Below, piece after piece: positions 53,500 through 63,490 of a stretch of 64,000 nucleotides of DNA. Position numbers and translations under genes: made by a program. How positions within the stretch are numbered: the stretch's first letter is position 1; the number at the start of each line of letters is the position of its first letter. Where the stretch lies: positions 51,785 through 115,784 of the IMG/VR virus record IMGVR_UViG_3300023175_000012; one strand, given 5' to 3'. The DNA is from a virus. The notes under the pieces are model-generated. The model was given only the letters and a program-made list of their open reading frames with translations. It ran no database searches and was not told the DNA's origin.

Positions 53500-55574
53500 T
53501 GGCTTACCAAATCCAGTTTACAGATAGCATAAACAAAGGTGCTATAATTGTCGAAGATAGAGAAATTAATACTTCTGACACAAGTTTAGCTATACCTGGA
53601 AGAAATACAACTGGGTATGGCGAAGCAATAGCAAGTAACTTCCTACATATTTTAGAAAATTTTGCAAATAATAATCCTCCTTCTAACCCAGTAGAAGGAC
53701 AAACATGGTATGATACATCAGTAGGTGTTGATACATTAAAAGTTTATGACGGAACTAACTGGGTTGAGTCAGGCGGTGTTAAAAAAGGTGCCGCACAACC
53801 TGAAGTTGGAAATAGTGTTATTGGAGATTTATGGGTAGATACTAGTAACCAACAACTTTATTTAAACAATGGAGCAAGTTGGATTTTAGTAGGTCCTGAA
53901 TTTAGTGACGGATTAACATCGGGCACTAGACCAGACACAATAGTAGGTACTGATGATAAAACTTATACCGTATTAAAAATAGAAATTGACGCTGTTCCTG
54001 TAATCATACTGTCAAAAGACCAATTTATTCCTAAAGTTAATATTAGAGGGTTTTCAGAAATTAAGCCTGGTATGAATTTAACAAGTTTAACTTTAGCAGG
54101 TACCAACGCCAAATATAACGGAGTAGCACAGTCTTCAGATGCATTGAGAATAGGTAACAATGATATTAGTTCTTCTAATTTTTTACGTGCAGATGTTAAC
54201 ACAACCGCAAATGGTACACTTTATGTAAAAAACAATCAAGGTGTACAAGTTGGTGCAAATGCGCAATTAGCACTTGAAGCATCAGGCGAAGGCGGCGTTG
54301 TAAAGAGTAATTTTAATGGTGCTAGTCTTGCATTGAAAGTAAAAAATGATCAAGGCGAGCAAACTGTAGTACAGATAAAATCAGATACTAATGTAGGTAT
54401 TAATAATACCAATCCTCAAGTACCATTAGATGTAACAGGTAGCGGCAAATTTTCAGGTAATTTAGAAGTAGCAGGCACTGAAGATGCAGATAATTCATTT
54501 AATGATGTATTAACAGAAGGTGCAATAATTACTTCAGGTGGTGCTAGTATTGCAAAAAATACTAAAGTAGGAGCAGATTTAACTGTAAAAGGACAAACAA
54601 ATATAGGCAATAATATTGTTGCAGATCCTGATGCACTTACCAAGCCTAACATAGAAGGTTTCGGCACTGTTAAAGCAGACACGTTTGAAGGATTTTTTAA
54701 AGGTAGTGTTTCAGGCACAATTACTGGTACAGCATCGAGTGCAGCAAAATTAAATAATAAAACTGTATTCAAAATGGAAGGTGACGTCAGTTCAAATGAA
54801 ATTACCTTTGATGGTGCAGGCTCATTAAATCAAACATTTACTACGGAACTTAGTAACCAGTTTATTGCTTCTAAACAAGTTGTAGTAACAACACAAACTG
54901 GAGATGAGTTACTTATAAACAGAACACAAGGTGATCAAGGTTTATTTAAAATTTCTCAATCAAACCTATTAAAAGGTGTGCCAAAAAATCCAATTGGAAT
55001 GATTGCACCGTTTGGCGGTGATGTAGCACCTCCTGGTTGGTACTTATGTGACGGTAGAGAAATTAAAAAAACAGAGGCATCCAATTTATTTGATGTAATT
55101 GGATTTAAGTTTAAAAGTCCTTCAGATCCAACATTCCAAAATCCGAGTACTACACACTTTGCCCTACCAGATTTTAGAGGCAGATTCCTACTCGGTATGG
55201 ATAGTATGGGCGGAGTACCTGCAGATGTTACAACAAATTCAAATGCTGACGAAGTAGGTAAATCGTCAGGTAGTGAATTTAAAGACATTACAAAAGAACA
55301 CTTACCAGATCACGAACACGATCTTAAATCACCAGGTGGTACACAACACTATGCGATACTAGATAATACAGTATCAGAACAAAACAGTATTAACCAACCG
55401 TTGAATATTGCACAAGGAGCCCAAACTACAAGTGGTATTCCAAGTAGTGGTCCTATTGACGAGGGCGGTACAGATGGACAAGGTAATTATAGAAGTGGTG
55501 GATTGGGCTTAGAGCTAGATATTATGCCTCCTTTCGCTACAGTAAACTATATTATATTTGCTGACAATGCTTAG
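53499..55574 (+). CDS. Fibre protein with C-terminal tail-collar domain (paralogue 1 of 3)
   Basis: A 691-residue protein. Residues 1-155 are the module shared with the next two genes ('GYGEAIASNFLHILENFANN', '...EGQTWYDTS', 'GASWILVGPEFSDG'). The middle is a beta-rich shaft. The C-terminus has a phage tail-collar domain: 'NPIGMIAPFGGDVAPPGWYL', then 'CDGREIKKTEASNLFDVIG' and 'ALPDFRGRFLLGMD', followed by His/Asp-rich 'EHLPDHEHDLKSPGG', which could bind metal as in the T4 short fibre gp12. It is likely a gp12/gp10-like short tail fibre. Confidence 0.8.
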   Translation: MAYQIQFTDSINKGAIIVEDREINTSDTSLAIPGRNTTGYGEAIASNFLHILENFANNNPPSNPVEGQTWYDTSVGVDTLKVYDGTNWVESGGVKKGAAQPEVGNSVIGDLWVDTSNQQLYLNNGASWILVGPEFSDGLTSGTRPDTIVGTDDKTYTVLKIEIDAVPVIILSKDQFIPKVNIRGFSEIKPGMNLTSLTLAGTNAKYNGVAQSSDALRIGNNDISSSNFLRADVNTTANGTLYVKNNQGVQVGANAQLALEASGEGGVVKSNFNGASLALKVKNDQGEQTVVQIKSDTNVGINNTNPQVPLDVTGSGKFSGNLEVAGTEDADNSFNDVLTEGAIITSGGASIAKNTKVGADLTVKGQTNIGNNIVADPDALTKPNIEGFGTVKADTFEGFFKGSVSGTITGTASSAAKLNNKTVFKMEGDVSSNEITFDGAGSLNQTFTTELSNQFIASKQVVVTTQTGDELLINRTQGDQGLFKISQSNLLKGVPKNPIGMIAPFGGDVAPPGWYLCDGREIKKTEASNLFDVIGFKFKSPSDPTFQNPSTTHFALPDFRGRFLLGMDSMGGVPADVTTNSNADEVGKSSGSEFKDITKEHLPDHEHDLKSPGGTQHYAILDNTVSEQNSINQPLNIAQGAQTTSGIPSSGPIDEGGTDGQGNYRSGGLGLELDIMPPFATVNYIIFADNA

Positions 55575-55582
55575 GAAACAAC

Positions 55583-57397
55583 ATGAGTTATAATTTAAAT
55601 AAAACAGACGGAACATTGCTTACAGAACTAGTTGACGGGATACTAGATACAGATACAACTGATCTTGCATTAGTAGGCAGGAACTATACAGGATATGGCG
55701 AATTTTTAAATGAAAACTTTATTAAAATTTTAGAAAATTTTGCTAATCCAAATCAGCCTGTAGCACCGTTACGCGGCCAGCTTTGGTATGACACTAGCGA
55801 AAACAAATTAAAAGTTTTTGATGGTACTGATTTTCAGTCAGCAGCTGGTAGTTTTATTAGTGAAACATTTCCAAGCGGACCAGTGCCAGGAGATACTTGG
55901 TTTAGTACAGCGGAAAAACAATTTTACTTGTATGACGGTTCAGAATGGACACTGATTGGTCCTGCATATAGTAGGCTACAAGGAAAAAGTGGATTTGTTA
56001 CCGATACAATTTTTGATACAGATTTAAATCCTAAAACTGTACTAAAACTTTTTGTCAATGAAATATTATATTCTGTAATATCAGGAGAAACATTTACACC
56101 TAATCCGTTACCTAATAATCTTGTTGCTGGATTAGTTACAACAGAGAACCCACAAGGTATTATTAAGAAGGGTATTAACTTAATAGACATTAACGAATTT
56201 AAGTATCATGGTATAGCAGAAAAATCAGAAAACTTAATTAGTGCATTAGGAGATATTGTTCCTGAATCAAGATTAATGAAAAATGATGAAGATTCAGTTT
56301 TATACGGTAAATTAAACATAAGATCGTCAGGCGGTGTTACAGTTGGTGTTGACGACGATACCCAAATGTTTATAGACAATGGTTTTACAATTAGAAATTA
56401 TAAGTCGGGTGCTGACTTTAATATTGTTGTACGTGGCGCACAAGATGTACTTGATGCAACTAGTGCAATTAAAATTAAGCCTAACTCAAAACGTGTAGGT
56501 ATTTTTAATTCTAATCCTGCATACAATTTAGATGTAACAGGTGATGCTAGAATAACAGGCAATCTTACTGTAGAAGGTGACAGTTTTGTTACTGAAGCAG
56601 AAACACTACAAATTGCTGATAAAAATATTGAATTAGGTGTTGTAGACAGTCCAACTGATGCAACAGCAACAGGCGGCGGTATTACTTTAAAAGCCCAAGT
56701 AGATAAAACAATTAATTGGCAATTATCTACAGCAAGTTGGACTAGTAGCGAAAACTTTGATTTAGCATCTACTAAGACTTATAAAATAAACGAAGTAGAT
56801 GTACTTTCTTCAACTACACTAGGGTCAGGAGTTGTAAACAGTAGTTTACAAAATGTCGGTATTCTAACACAACTTTCAGTTGGCAATACAAATTTAAATG
56901 GAACAGGAACACTTACAAGGACAGGCGGAGCAACTGGATTTGAATTTAATGTTGCTGGAGATATTGAAGTTAACAACAGCAAAATTACAGGTCTTGATAG
57001 TCCTACAAATCCAGCTGATGCATCTAATAAAAACTACACAGATCAAACTATCCAAACAGAACCAATTGTGTTTTCTATGGATATTACAGGAATGATTAGT
57101 GTAAACGATGAACTAATTACAATACTGAACAGTCTTTATCCAGCATCTAGTTTTGCTAATGGAAAAGAAGCACGTATAGCAACATTCTTTTACGCATCAG
57201 GACAATCAACTGACGCAATTGACATTGCTACTCCAACTACATTTACCGAAGTAGATGTAAACGCAGCAGCAGGCGGTGTTGTTAGTGTTATACAAGGTGT
57301 AAATTTACCTAACTCTTTAACGCCAACATTTACTTTGAGTGTTACAAGAGGGCAAAGAAACTTTATTATTACTAATGGAGCATGGGTAGCAAATTAG
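55583..57397 (+). CDS. Fibre protein (paralogue 2 of 3)
   Basis: A 604-residue protein. Its N-terminal 150 residues ('YTGYGEFLNENFIKILENFA', 'RGQLWYDTSENKLKVFDG', 'SEWTLIGPAYSRLQGKSG') are homologous to those of the genes on both sides. The shaft contains 'YNLDVTGDARITGNLTVEGD', a beta-helical fibre phrase also seen in the left-hand fibre genes. A collar domain is absent, and the C-terminus (residues 500-604) is of another type. Starts 8 nt after paralogue 1. Confidence 0.75.
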   Translation: MSYNLNKTDGTLLTELVDGILDTDTTDLALVGRNYTGYGEFLNENFIKILENFANPNQPVAPLRGQLWYDTSENKLKVFDGTDFQSAAGSFISETFPSGPVPGDTWFSTAEKQFYLYDGSEWTLIGPAYSRLQGKSGFVTDTIFDTDLNPKTVLKLFVNEILYSVISGETFTPNPLPNNLVAGLVTTENPQGIIKKGINLIDINEFKYHGIAEKSENLISALGDIVPESRLMKNDEDSVLYGKLNIRSSGGVTVGVDDDTQMFIDNGFTIRNYKSGADFNIVVRGAQDVLDATSAIKIKPNSKRVGIFNSNPAYNLDVTGDARITGNLTVEGDSFVTEAETLQIADKNIELGVVDSPTDATATGGGITLKAQVDKTINWQLSTASWTSSENFDLASTKTYKINEVDVLSSTTLGSGVVNSSLQNVGILTQLSVGNTNLNGTGTLTRTGGATGFEFNVAGDIEVNNSKITGLDSPTNPADASNKNYTDQTIQTEPIVFSMDITGMISVNDELITILNSLYPASSFANGKEARIATFFYASGQSTDAIDIATPTTFTEVDVNAAAGGVVSVIQGVNLPNSLTPTFTLSVTRGQRNFIITNGAWVAN

Positions 57398-57405
57398 TAT
57401 AAATA
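57398..57405 (+). promoter_or_regulatory. Late promoter for the last fibre block
   Basis: A perfect TATAAATA followed by C, directly after the stop of paralogue 2 and 37 nt before the next ATG. A GTGTAGACACG inverted repeat (CGTG/CACG) follows in the leader. Confidence 0.7.
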
Positions 57406-57441
57406 CAACGTGTAGACACGTAAATATATAGGACAAACAAA

Positions 57442-58941
57442 ATGGCGTATCAAATAGACAGATTTAATAAGAGTCCGCTCACAACAGTGGAAGATGGTAC
57501 TCTTGACGAAACTACAGACATCAAATTTGTAGGAAAGAATTATGCAGGATATGGAGAAATTCATAATGAAAACTTCTTATTCTTGCTAGAAAATTTTGCA
57601 GGTGCAAATCAACCACCTAAACCGTTAAGCGGTCAATTATGGTTTGATTCTGCATCAGATAGAATGAAATTTAGAGATGGCAACCAAAACTGGAGAACAG
57701 TTGGAGGTGCTGAAGTAAGTGGTGCTCAGCCAGCAGGATTAGCAAACGGTGATTTTTGGTGGGATAGTGCTAACGAACAACTTTATGTGTTTAATGGTTC
57801 AAACTTTGTCCTAATTGGACCACAAGATGCTGGTGAAGGCCAAACACAAATGGTTAGTAGAACAGTACTTGATAACACGTCACCAAATGGTGTCTCCAGA
57901 AGTATTATTACAGCAACAGTTAACGACAATGTTGTATTTGTTATATCGCCAGTAGCATTTACATTAGGTTCGGGTGCTGATAACGAAATACAAGGATTTA
58001 GTGATATTCAACAAGGTATTACTTTACGTGATACACCGGCTTCTGGTGTTACATCAACCGGATTTAGGTTCCATGGTACAGCAACAAACGCAGAATCGTT
58101 AAATGGATTATCAGCTGAAAATTTTGTTCAAGCTGGAACACCAACATTTTCAACACAGCTAAATTTATCAGCAGGATTAGTAACACATAGTAATTTTTAC
58201 TTTACTATGCGCGAAGATAATGTCACCGGTTTGATTAAGAATACAAGTGCGGATGCCAACCAAATAGATTTTGAACTTAAAGCGGCTAGTACAGGAGAGT
58301 TAACACATTCGATATCAATTACCGCTGCAGGAATTGTCCCCGGTGCCAGTGATGGTAGTTTCAACATAGGCGGCACTGGTGAGGAATTCAATGAAATCCA
58401 TGCTACAAGTTTTAAAGGTACAGCAGATCAAGCAAATCAAATTAGAATAGGAAATTCAGGATCTTCTTACTCTTATGCAACAGCAGCTAATACTGGTGGT
58501 ACTATTGCTGTTAGAGAGCAAGACGGTGATAATACAAAAATTGTTGCAGATATTTTCCAAGGTACAGCTACTCAAGCACAGTTTGCTGACTTAGCAGAAA
58601 AATACACTGTAGAAAAAGATCATCCTGTAGGAACAGTTATGTATGTATGTACAGCAGGTGAATATGAAATTGCACCATGTGTGCTAGACAGTTTTCCAGT
58701 AGGTGTTATATCTGAAAAGCCTGCATATCTAATGAATGCAGAAGCAAAAGGTCAAGCAATAGCACTTGAAGGTCGTGTTCCTGTAAGATGCATAGGCGCT
58801 GTAGCAAAGGGTGACAAAGTTTATGTAGATGCAGAAGGTTGCGCAAGTACACACTTTAATGGCAATCCTTTAGTTGGTATAGCTCTAGAAACAAATTTAA
58901 GTGAAGACGAAAAACTAGTAGAGTGTATATTAAAACTTTAG
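57442..58941 (+). CDS. Fibre protein with C-terminal peptidase-like beta domain (paralogue 3 of 3)
   Basis: A 499-residue protein. The N-terminal 150 residues ('YAGYGEIHNENFLFLLENFA', 'SGQLWFDSASDRMKFRDG', 'FVLIGPQDAGEGQT') match paralogues 1 and 2. Residues about 385-499 ('DLAEKYTVEKDHPVGTVMYV' through 'VPVRCIGAVAKGDKVYVDAE') are a beta-sandwich of the type at the ends of phage fibres with 'DLAE-Y' autoprocessing or chaperone domains. Whether cleavage occurs is unknown. It lies at the head of the last late unit. Confidence 0.75.
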   Translation: MAYQIDRFNKSPLTTVEDGTLDETTDIKFVGKNYAGYGEIHNENFLFLLENFAGANQPPKPLSGQLWFDSASDRMKFRDGNQNWRTVGGAEVSGAQPAGLANGDFWWDSANEQLYVFNGSNFVLIGPQDAGEGQTQMVSRTVLDNTSPNGVSRSIITATVNDNVVFVISPVAFTLGSGADNEIQGFSDIQQGITLRDTPASGVTSTGFRFHGTATNAESLNGLSAENFVQAGTPTFSTQLNLSAGLVTHSNFYFTMREDNVTGLIKNTSADANQIDFELKAASTGELTHSISITAAGIVPGASDGSFNIGGTGEEFNEIHATSFKGTADQANQIRIGNSGSSYSYATAANTGGTIAVREQDGDNTKIVADIFQGTATQAQFADLAEKYTVEKDHPVGTVMYVCTAGEYEIAPCVLDSFPVGVISEKPAYLMNAEAKGQAIALEGRVPVRCIGAVAKGDKVYVDAEGCASTHFNGNPLVGIALETNLSEDEKLVECILKL

Positions 58942-58951
58942 GAGAATATGA

Positions 58952-59965
58952 ATGCCAGCGGTCACAGATTTAGTTAACTCATCAGTATATAACTCAATAC
59001 GAAGTACAATAAGTAATGTTCTTGGACCTGGTGATGGCGCACAAAATGGTTATGGTAGAACATTAGAAAGCAAGTCAAAAGCAGATAATGATATCATATA
59101 TGCTAATGACATGCAATTACTTTTTAATGATCTAGTAAAAGCAAGAACACACCAAACAGGAAATCCGCCTACTTGGACAAATCCAGATGGTCTCGCAGCT
59201 CCGTCAATAGGAGAAATAGTTGGTGTATATGCAGCTGATATAGGTCCGGGAGGAACATCAGCTGATGCAACAGAAGATCAAGCAGAAGGATTTGCAGATT
59301 TTGAAGCTGCTGCACAAAACATTCTAGACGATAGAGATGTGTTTGATAGCACACAATTTTCAACTTCAATTGCAGATACTAATACAAGACAGTCAAGTTG
59401 GAATGGAAGTATTAATCATACAATAACAGTAACGTGGGAAAATGCAGATGAAAGACGTTACTTTTTTAATACAGGCGGACTAATAAAATTTGATGCAAAT
59501 CTTACAGGCGGAACTAGTGTTCCAGGTACGGTAATTACAGCACCACCTGGCACCAAAGATGAAATTTGGCAAACAATGCTTAATTCAATGGGTACAATTA
59601 CATTTGGAAAGAATAGTACGTCAGCAGATGGATCAAACCCAGGAACAGGCACAGCAATTGGTAATTATCATGATTGGTCAAGTTCTAGTTCTTCAAGCCC
59701 TGTAAGACTTTTTACAAAAGGCGGAATTGGCCTTTACGCAGAAAACGAATACTATATAGATGCATGGGAAACAGCATCTAATAGTTTAAGATTTAATATT
59801 GTATTTGTAGATAACGATATCGGCGACGAGGTTTCAGATCCAAATTCGTCAGGACCTGAGGATGAAGATGTAACAGGCATAACTGAAAGTTCCGTATCAT
59901 TCTTAACAGCAACAGGAGCATTAGGTATATCAGTTCCAAGTCCAACAGTTAATTCTAATCTGTAA
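58952..59965 (+). CDS. Fibre-associated structural protein (paralogue A of pair)
   Basis: A 337-residue protein: 'VYNSIRSTISNVLGPGDGAQ', then 'NGYGRTLESKSKADNDIIYA', then 'MQLLFNDLVKARTHQTG'. About 300 residues align with the N-terminal third of the next gene ('ADERRYFFNTGGLIKFDANL', 'DGSNPGTGTAIGNYH'), so they arose by duplication. The start at ATG 58952 follows AGGAG. It may be a short fibre or base to which the long paralogue is added (inference). No enzyme motif was seen. Confidence 0.7.
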   Translation: MPAVTDLVNSSVYNSIRSTISNVLGPGDGAQNGYGRTLESKSKADNDIIYANDMQLLFNDLVKARTHQTGNPPTWTNPDGLAAPSIGEIVGVYAADIGPGGTSADATEDQAEGFADFEAAAQNILDDRDVFDSTQFSTSIADTNTRQSSWNGSINHTITVTWENADERRYFFNTGGLIKFDANLTGGTSVPGTVITAPPGTKDEIWQTMLNSMGTITFGKNSTSADGSNPGTGTAIGNYHDWSSSSSSSPVRLFTKGGIGLYAENEYYIDAWETASNSLRFNIVFVDNDIGDEVSDPNSSGPEDEDVTGITESSVSFLTATGALGISVPSPTVNSNL

Positions 59966-59968
59966 ATA
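59961..59968 (+). promoter_or_regulatory. Late promoter for the glycine-rich adhesin gene
   Basis: TGTAAATA followed by C, overlapping the stop of the upstream gene and 21 nt before the ATG. It matches the late motif at 6 of 8 positions. Confidence 0.45.
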
Positions 59969-59989
59969 CATAATATAGAGGAAAAATAA

Positions 59990-62900
59990 ATGGCTGTAGT
60001 TGGAACAAATGTTACCGCGGCAAACTATAACACTATTCAACAAAAAATCCAAGATGTTCTTGGAGTAGGTGATGGCGGTCAGAACGGCTACGGCAGAACA
60101 TTACAAAGTTCTCAAAAAAGTTCAGGTGATTTAATACAAGCATCTGACATGCAAGCCTTATACGATGATTTAATAAAAGCAAGGTTACACCAAGCTAATC
60201 CCCTTACATGGACAAACGCTGACGGATTAGCGGCACCATCTTCAGATGAAAATGTAGGTGTTAGTGCAGCAGATGTAGGCAACGAAACTCCTATTGATAT
60301 TACAGCACTAACAAACGGCATAGAATACCAAATACTTTCCATAGATCCAGATCCTAATAATCCATCAGACTTTACACTAATAGGTGCATCAGCAAATGAA
60401 GTTGGTATAAAATTTGTTGCAACTGGGGCTGGAACAGGATCAGGACAAGCAAAACTAGCACCTACAAGTGCAAACGCTGAAGAAGATCTAGCAGAAGGTT
60501 ACTTAGACTTCGAAGCTGCAGCTACTGAAATTGTTACTGACAAAGATGTTCATGATGCAACTAATTTTAGTACGACAACAAAAGCAACAAGTGAAAGAAC
60601 ATCACAATGGGGCGGAGGTGACTATTCTAATCCTGGCTCAAAAATAACACACGAAATAGAGATTACTTGGGCTAATGCAGATGAGAGACGCTACTTTTTC
60701 AACAGTGGCGGAGAAATAAGATTTAATGCAGACTTAATAGGCGCTGTAACAGCTAATAGTAAAAACGATGTATGGAATACTATTTTAGAAAATATGGGTA
60801 CCATACATTTCACAAAAAATTCAACATATTCAGATGGGTCAAATCCAGGTACTGGCACAGCAATTGGTAACTACTATGCAAGTTGGGGATCAACTAGTGC
60901 AAGTAATAGAGCAACTATTTTTACAAAAAACGGATCTGGCTTATATGCTGATATAAAATATACTATTCAAGCATGGGAGGCAGGCGCAGGCAATTCTAGT
61001 ACTCCTAGCGTTTTGCGTTTTAGAATAGAATTTCAAGACAACGATTTTAGTACAGGATCACCATTTCCTAGCACAGACGAATATGTAACTAACAATATCG
61101 AAAGTAATTGTTTAGTATACCATGATACAGTATTAGGCATACCAGCACCTTCGTTTACAGAAATTACAGAGCTAGACGGCGGTGTACAAGGAGGTGCTGT
61201 TGCATCATTAACTAGAACTCCAGCTACTGGTACAATTAATGAAGGTGATGATGTTACATTTACACTAAGCGTCAGCCCGAGTACTAATGGAACACTGATT
61301 CCATATACATTAAGCGGTACAGGAATAGATGTTTCAGACTTTGATAACAGTCAAGGAATGGGTGGTGATTTTGAGATGCAAGGAGGCCAAGGGTCTGTAA
61401 CTATAACAATAGCTCAAGATCAGACTACTGATACCGGCGGCGACGAAACTTTAATATGCTATGTGCCATCTTTTAATATTCAGACAGCTATACAAATAAT
61501 AGATACGAGTCAGTCAGTAGCGGCACCACCGCCTGCTAATACATATCAAATTGCAGGCCCATCAAGTTTAGATGAAGGAGTCCAAGGCACATATAATTTT
61601 ACTACAGATGATTCAGATGGCACTTACTACTATAGTGTAACACCAACAGGTGTTATGGATTCAGATAGTGGAAGTTTCTCAGTTACAGGAGGCGCTGGAT
61701 CATTTAATTTAACAGCATTAAGTGATGCTGTTCTTGGTGATACAGAAGATGTAACAATCTCTGCTAGAATAGGCGGTGTAGGTGGCACTGTTGTAGATTC
61801 AAAAGTTACAACAGTAAATGATACATCAGTACCACCAGTAACAGAAAACTTTTATTCTTTAGAATACTATACTGTAAGTGACTTAGATCAAGGAACTAAC
61901 GGTATTGACAACTTTGAAACCTGGGGTGACTCGCATTCTAAGACTACAATAGTATCAGCAAACTCGTCTAGTGCGCCAATAGTCCAAACACTTTCACAAA
62001 ACAGATTTTATGGAGGTACTGACACGGGTTATACTTGGACTAAAGGTCCTAATGATAATAGGATTGATGTTTGGCTTATCGGAGGCGGCGGCGGAGGCGG
62101 CGCCAGTAGTGTTGATTCTGCTAGAGAAGGAACAGGTCCAGGAGGAGGTTCAGGAGCAACTAGTTTTAAAACTTATACAGGAGCCAACATTCCTAATTCA
62201 ACTAGTATTATAGTTGGATGTGGCGGAGATGGTGCTCAAAGAGTTTCAGGTGCATCATCCTTCGTCGGCGGCGGCCTAGGAGGAACATCATCATTTAGTT
62301 CTACTAACAAAGAATTTTACAGCTTTCAAAGTGGTAATCAATCATTTGTATTTCAAGGAACTAACGTCCCATCTGTTTGGGTGCATCAAGGCAAAGTAAT
62401 AGCAACTGGACTAAATGACTTTAGCAGCTCAAAAACTATAAACGGAGTTGTATATAACAGAGGTAGTCTGAAAGCAAACGTACAGACTGGAACACCGACT
62501 GAACCCGAAGTTGCATTTTATTATGCTATAGAAACAGCAAGTGAAATTTTTTATACATCTGGCGGCGGAGGCGGAATAGCACTAGCACCTGGAGAAGCTG
62601 GATCAGGAGGAGCTGCTGGTTTTGCTATTGGTGGAGATGTAAATAACAATGGAGTTCAAGGGTTATTTACCTCAGCGGTATTTAACGGCCATACAGCAAG
62701 TACAGGAGCAGCTACAAATTTCGGAAACGGTGTATTACCAAATATTCCTAATGGCACAAATAGACCTCTTGCAGGTACATTCCATAGTTCAGCAAATACT
62801 TTTGAAAACGGTGGTAGAGCGAATCCTCCAACAGGGGATGACATGATTAATTGGTTCGTCTATCAAGGCGGCACAAGTAGTGTACACCAATATGCTGATG

Positions 62901-63490
62901 TATATCCAAATGGATTTGGCCCAGGCTGCGGGGGCGGCGGACGAGCTATGCAGCAAGTTGCTGCATATGGAGGCGCTGGCCACCCTGGTCTTGTTGCTGT
63001 TAAAAGGTACAGTTCTACAGGACCAGCAAGACAATTTCAAACATATACAGCAAATGGGACATCTCAGCAAAACTTTATAAGTACAAATTTTCAAAGTGTT
63101 TCTATAACAGGTATTAGTCAAAACTTTACTATAAGCACAGGTAGTCATAGTTTAGCAAACACATCCATTGTTAGATCTATTGTTACAAATGTTACTAATA
63201 TGATAGGGTATAGATACCAAATTGTAGTAGCATTAACAGGTAATGTTCCTGCTGAAAGAATACACAGTGTTACGTTAACAGCGAGTAGTAGTGGTAATCA
63301 ACTTAATTTTGTAAGAACAGTGAGAACATCAAGATCTTACAGCGCAGGAGCCAATCAAACACAATTTATTTTTGATACATTACTAGACGGTACGTCACCA
63401 TTAATACAAGCCGGCGATGGCGCAGGACCAGCAGGACCAGCCCTGATATGGAATACTACTTGGAATTTACTAGTAAGGACACTTGAATAA
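59990..63490 (+). CDS. Long tail fibre / glycine-rich adhesin (paralogue B of pair)
   Basis: A 1166-residue protein. Residues 1-390 match the upstream gene, with one insertion near 95-160. Residues about 405-500 are a Calx-beta-like domain ('TPATGTINEGDDVTFTLSVS'), and 515-625 are another Ig-like repeat ('GSFSVTGGAGSFNLTALSDA'). Residues about 690-985 are a glycine-rich domain with 'IGGGGGGGASSV', 'SGGGGGIALAPGEAGSGGAA' and 'GPGCGGGGRAM', resembling the poly-Gly tips of gp38-type adhesins and 'GAGGGGGG' fibre domains. The C-terminal 170 residues are beta-rich. It is the best candidate in the window for the receptor-binding protein, expected to vary between strains. Overlaps the next gene by 1 nt. 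Confidence 0.75.
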   Translation: MAVVGTNVTAANYNTIQQKIQDVLGVGDGGQNGYGRTLQSSQKSSGDLIQASDMQALYDDLIKARLHQANPLTWTNADGLAAPSSDENVGVSAADVGNETPIDITALTNGIEYQILSIDPDPNNPSDFTLIGASANEVGIKFVATGAGTGSGQAKLAPTSANAEEDLAEGYLDFEAAATEIVTDKDVHDATNFSTTTKATSERTSQWGGGDYSNPGSKITHEIEITWANADERRYFFNSGGEIRFNADLIGAVTANSKNDVWNTILENMGTIHFTKNSTYSDGSNPGTGTAIGNYYASWGSTSASNRATIFTKNGSGLYADIKYTIQAWEAGAGNSSTPSVLRFRIEFQDNDFSTGSPFPSTDEYVTNNIESNCLVYHDTVLGIPAPSFTEITELDGGVQGGAVASLTRTPATGTINEGDDVTFTLSVSPSTNGTLIPYTLSGTGIDVSDFDNSQGMGGDFEMQGGQGSVTITIAQDQTTDTGGDETLICYVPSFNIQTAIQIIDTSQSVAAPPPANTYQIAGPSSLDEGVQGTYNFTTDDSDGTYYYSVTPTGVMDSDSGSFSVTGGAGSFNLTALSDAVLGDTEDVTISARIGGVGGTVVDSKVTTVNDTSVPPVTENFYSLEYYTVSDLDQGTNGIDNFETWGDSHSKTTIVSANSSSAPIVQTLSQNRFYGGTDTGYTWTKGPNDNRIDVWLIGGGGGGGASSVDSAREGTGPGGGSGATSFKTYTGANIPNSTSIIVGCGGDGAQRVSGASSFVGGGLGGTSSFSSTNKEFYSFQSGNQSFVFQGTNVPSVWVHQGKVIATGLNDFSSSKTINGVVYNRGSLKANVQTGTPTEPEVAFYYAIETASEIFYTSGGGGGIALAPGEAGSGGAAGFAIGGDVNNNGVQGLFTSAVFNGHTASTGAATNFGNGVLPNIPNGTNRPLAGTFHSSANTFENGGRANPPTGDDMINWFVYQGGTSSVHQYADVYPNGFGPGCGGGGRAMQQVAAYGGAGHPGLVAVKRYSSTGPARQFQTYTANGTSQQNFISTNFQSVSITGISQNFTISTGSHSLANTSIVRSIVTNVTNMIGYRYQIVVALTGNVPAERIHSVTLTASSSGNQLNFVRTVRTSRSYSAGANQTQFIFDTLLDGTSPLIQAGDGAGPAGPALIWNTTWNLLVRTLE

